Origin: Pyramidobacter sp.
GTDB lineage: Bacteria; Synergistota; Synergistia; Synergistales; Dethiosulfovibrionaceae
Length of the DNA stretch: 9,755 nucleotides
Assembly: GCA_016286835.1 (NCBI GenBank)
Contig: JAEEUD010000046.1
Coordinates: 1-9,755, forward strand
Direction: 5' to 3'
Position numbers and translations under genes: made by a program. The notes under the pieces were generated by a model that had not been told where the DNA came from, did no database searches, and saw only the letters and a list, made by a program, of their open reading frames with translations. Every line of letters starts with the position of its first letter. Positions within the stretch are counted from its first letter, which is position 1. Shown here piece after piece: positions 5,918 to 9,755 of the stretch.

Positions 5918-6862
5918 GTGTTCTTGTACGTGCTCAAGCGGCTCTTTCAGTCGCTGATAACACTGTTCGTCATCACCACGGTGGTGTTCCTGCTGCTACG
6001 GCTGATGCCGGAAGAAGGCTATTTCGGCGAGAACTACGACAAGCTCGACGAGATGCAGAAGGAAGTCATCCTCACCGAGATGGGGCTGCGCGATCCGATC
6101 CACGTGCAGCTGGGCAAATTTTACAGGGATCTTTTCAACGGCGAACTGGGACGTTCCATCGTCTTCCGTCCGCGCGTGAAGATCTGGCGCATCATCAAGC
6201 CGAAGGTCCCCTACTCGCTGTGGTTCGGCGTCGCCTCGGTGACGTTGTCGCTGCTGATCGGCATCCCCATGGGGCTGTTTATGGCCCGCTGCAAGGGGAA
6301 GTGGTTCGATTCGCTCGGCTCGGGCTACATCGTCCTCATCAACTCGGTGCCTGCGGCCGTGTATTACCTGTTCATCCAGCTCTATCTCTCTTCCGCGCTC
6401 AGGCTGCCGATGCTGTTCGACGCGCGCAAGCCGTCCAGCTGGGTGCTGCCGGCCGTGAGCATGTCGCTTTCCGGCATCGCCTATTACGCGATGTGGGTGC
6501 GCCGCTACATGGTCGACGAGCTCAACCGCGACTACGTCAAGCTGGCACGAGCCAAGGGCCTGAGCAGCACGCAGATCATGGCCCGGCACGTCATCCGCAA
6601 CGCGTTCGTGCCCGTCACGCAGTACATCCCTATGTCGTTCCTGCTCACCATCTCCGGCTCGATCTACGTCGAATCGCTGTTTTCCATCCCCGGCATGGGC
6701 GGTCTGCTGGTGACAGCCATCCAGCGCCAGGACAATCCGCTCGTACAGGCGCTGGTGCTGATCTTTTCGTCGGTGGGCATCCTCGGACTGTTCCTCGGCG
6801 ACGTGCTGATGGCCCTGTTTGATCCGCGCATCAAGCTGACGAGAAAGGTGGCGTCGCGATGA
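5918..6862 (+). CDS. oppB: Oligopeptide ABC transporter permease OppB/AmiC-like
   Basis: This 314-residue inner-membrane protein forms half of the peptide channel. It begins with the family-typical short cytoplasmic start (FLYVLKRLFQSLITLF) leading into membrane helix 1 (about 9-28). An extracytoplasmic segment (30-95) contains GLRDPIHVQLGKFYRDL and ELGRSI. About five more helices follow, near 95-120, 133-155, 172-192, 233-255 and 280-302. The coupling (EAA) loop is DYVKLARAKGLSSTQIM from residue 205, where the ATPases dock. IPGMGGLLVTAIQRQDNPLV near the C-terminus is another family hallmark. Translation starts at GTG 5918, with AGGAG at 5906-5910, 7 nt upstream. It has the standard size and lacks the large insertion found in streptococcal AmiC. 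It overlaps oppC by ATGA (6859-6862). Confidence 0.94.
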   Translation: MFLYVLKRLFQSLITLFVITTVVFLLLRLMPEEGYFGENYDKLDEMQKEVILTEMGLRDPIHVQLGKFYRDLFNGELGRSIVFRPRVKIWRIIKPKVPYSLWFGVASVTLSLLIGIPMGLFMARCKGKWFDSLGSGYIVLINSVPAAVYYLFIQLYLSSALRLPMLFDARKPSSWVLPAVSMSLSGIAYYAMWVRRYMVDELNRDYVKLARAKGLSSTQIMARHVIRNAFVPVTQYIPMSFLLTISGSIYVESLFSIPGMGGLLVTAIQRQDNPLVQALVLIFSSVGILGLFLGDVLMALFDPRIKLTRKVASR

Positions 6863-7854
6863 GCTCGTTCGACAAACTGACTTCTTCGCTGGAAAACGTC
6901 ACAGCCGAGCAGATGAAGGACCTCGATCCGTCGCTGTTCGAGTTCGCTCCGTACAACGAGAACGCCTCTGAGTCTCGCGGCTATTCCAATTACGCCTACT
7001 GGCGTTCGACGTGGCGCTCTTTCTCGCACAACCGCACGGCAATGACGCTGCTGATCGGTCTGATCCTGCTGCTGTCGTTCACGTTCGTGCAGCCGCTGCT
7101 GCCCGACCAGAAAAGCCCCACTCAGGTGTACACCAACGCCGAGACGGGCCGGCAGGAGCGCAATCATGCTCCCTGCGCGGAGTACTGGTTCGGCACCAAC
7201 ACCATCGGGCAGGACCTCTGGGCCCGCGTCTGGAGCGGCACGCGCACGTCGCTGCTGATCGGGCTGGCCGTCGGCCTGTGGAACGCCGTGATCGGCATCG
7301 CCGTCGGCGCGCTGTGGGGCTATGTGCGGCGGCTCGACGGGCTGCTCACGGAAGCCTACAACGTGGTGCGCAACATTCCTAACTCGATCATCCTGATCCT
7401 CGCGTCGTACATCATGCGTCCCAGCGTCGGCACGATGATCGCGGCGATGTGCGTGACGGGCTGGCTGCCGATGGCACGCTTCGTGCGCAATCAGATCGTC
7501 ATCATCCGCGACCGCGAGTACAACCTCGCCTCGCGCTGCCTGGGCACGCCGACGGAACGTCTGATCCGCAAGAACCTGCTGCCGTATCTCGTCTCGGTGA
7601 TCATGCTGCGCATCGCGCTGGCGATCCCGCAGGCGATCGGTCAGGAGGTCTTCCTCACCTATATCGGCCTCGGCCTGCCGGTCAGCATCCCCTCGCTCGG
7701 CAACCTCATCAACGAGGGACGCATCGTCATGATGAGCGCTTCGACGCGCTACCAGCTGCTCTTCCCGGCGCTGGTGCTGTCGGCCGTGACGATCTCGTTC
7801 TACGTGATGGGCAACGCCTTCGCCGACGCGGCCGACCCGCGCAATCACGTGTAA
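6859..7854 (+). CDS. oppC: Oligopeptide ABC transporter permease OppC/AmiD-like
   Basis: The second channel half has 331 residues. A long cytoplasmic N-terminal region (1-58), with DPSLFEFAPYNENA and YSNYAYWRSTWRSF, precedes helix 1 (about 60-78); Gram-positive AmiD/OppC proteins have a similar leader. EYWFGTNTIGQDLWARV (from about 108) is the FGTDxxGRD-type element of the family in a variant form. Further helices lie near 127-155, 167-185, 193-208, 248-268 and 297-317. The coupling loop is EYNLASRCLGTPTERLI from residue 220, and EVFLTYIGLGLPVSIPSLG and the ADAADPRNH end are typical. Its ATG overlaps the oppB stop (ATGA), so translation is coupled; a GGTGG-like weak ribosome site lies just before. 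The specific similarity is to Firmicutes OppC rather than to enterobacterial DppC. Confidence 0.94.
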   Translation: MSSFDKLTSSLENVTAEQMKDLDPSLFEFAPYNENASESRGYSNYAYWRSTWRSFSHNRTAMTLLIGLILLLSFTFVQPLLPDQKSPTQVYTNAETGRQERNHAPCAEYWFGTNTIGQDLWARVWSGTRTSLLIGLAVGLWNAVIGIAVGALWGYVRRLDGLLTEAYNVVRNIPNSIILILASYIMRPSVGTMIAAMCVTGWLPMARFVRNQIVIIRDREYNLASRCLGTPTERLIRKNLLPYLVSVIMLRIALAIPQAIGQEVFLTYIGLGLPVSIPSLGNLINEGRIVMMSASTRYQLLFPALVLSAVTISFYVMGNAFADAADPRNHV

Positions 7855-7866
7855 GGAGGCGGAACG

Positions 7867-9755
<1,889 letters not shown>

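Overview
This is a 9.75-kb chromosomal window, about 60% G+C by eye, with every recognised gene on the + strand. It holds two transcription units separated by a strong intrinsic terminator. The host is probably a diderm bacterium with Gram-positive-like gene families. The oligopeptide-transport proteins resemble the AmiA/C/D/E/F (OppABCDF) set of Firmicutes, but the binding protein has an ordinary Sec signal peptide with no good lipobox, which fits a periplasmic protein. A member of Synergistota (for example a Pyramidobacter relative) would fit. That assignment is inference: no rRNA or marker gene is present.

Region 1 (1-3755) starts with the arginine/glycine-rich C-terminal tail of a gene that begins outside the window. 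A GC-rich hairpin sits over its stop codon. Next come a 329-residue coiled-coil protein of unknown function, an ABC-F translation-factor ATPase joined to it by an ATGA overlap, and a short SlyD-like FKBP prolyl isomerase 3 nt further on. An 11-bp stem with a T-tract closes the unit. The likely theme is ribosome or RNA maintenance and protein folding.

Region 2 (3756-4004) is a gene-free stretch that is unusually AT-rich in its second half. It carries a small GC-rich fold, two candidate sigma-70-type promoters (the downstream one has TTGATA, 17 bp, TATACT) and a strong Shine-Dalgarno that sets the start of oppA.

Region 3 (4005-9755) is an oligopeptide ABC importer operon in the classic order: oppA (binding protein), oppB and oppC (permeases), oppD and oppF (ATPases, oppF cut by the window end). 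An intrinsic terminator lies between oppA and oppB, so the binding protein is probably made in excess over the membrane parts. From oppB onward the genes overlap or nearly touch (ATGA overlap B/C, 12-nt gap C/D, 8-nt overlap D/F). OppA would capture peptides, OppBC form the channel and the OppD/OppF pair power import.

I see no mobile element, CRISPR array, tRNA or rRNA, and no evidence for a novel defence or biosynthetic system. The least explained item is the coiled-coil protein translationally coupled to the ABC-F factor.
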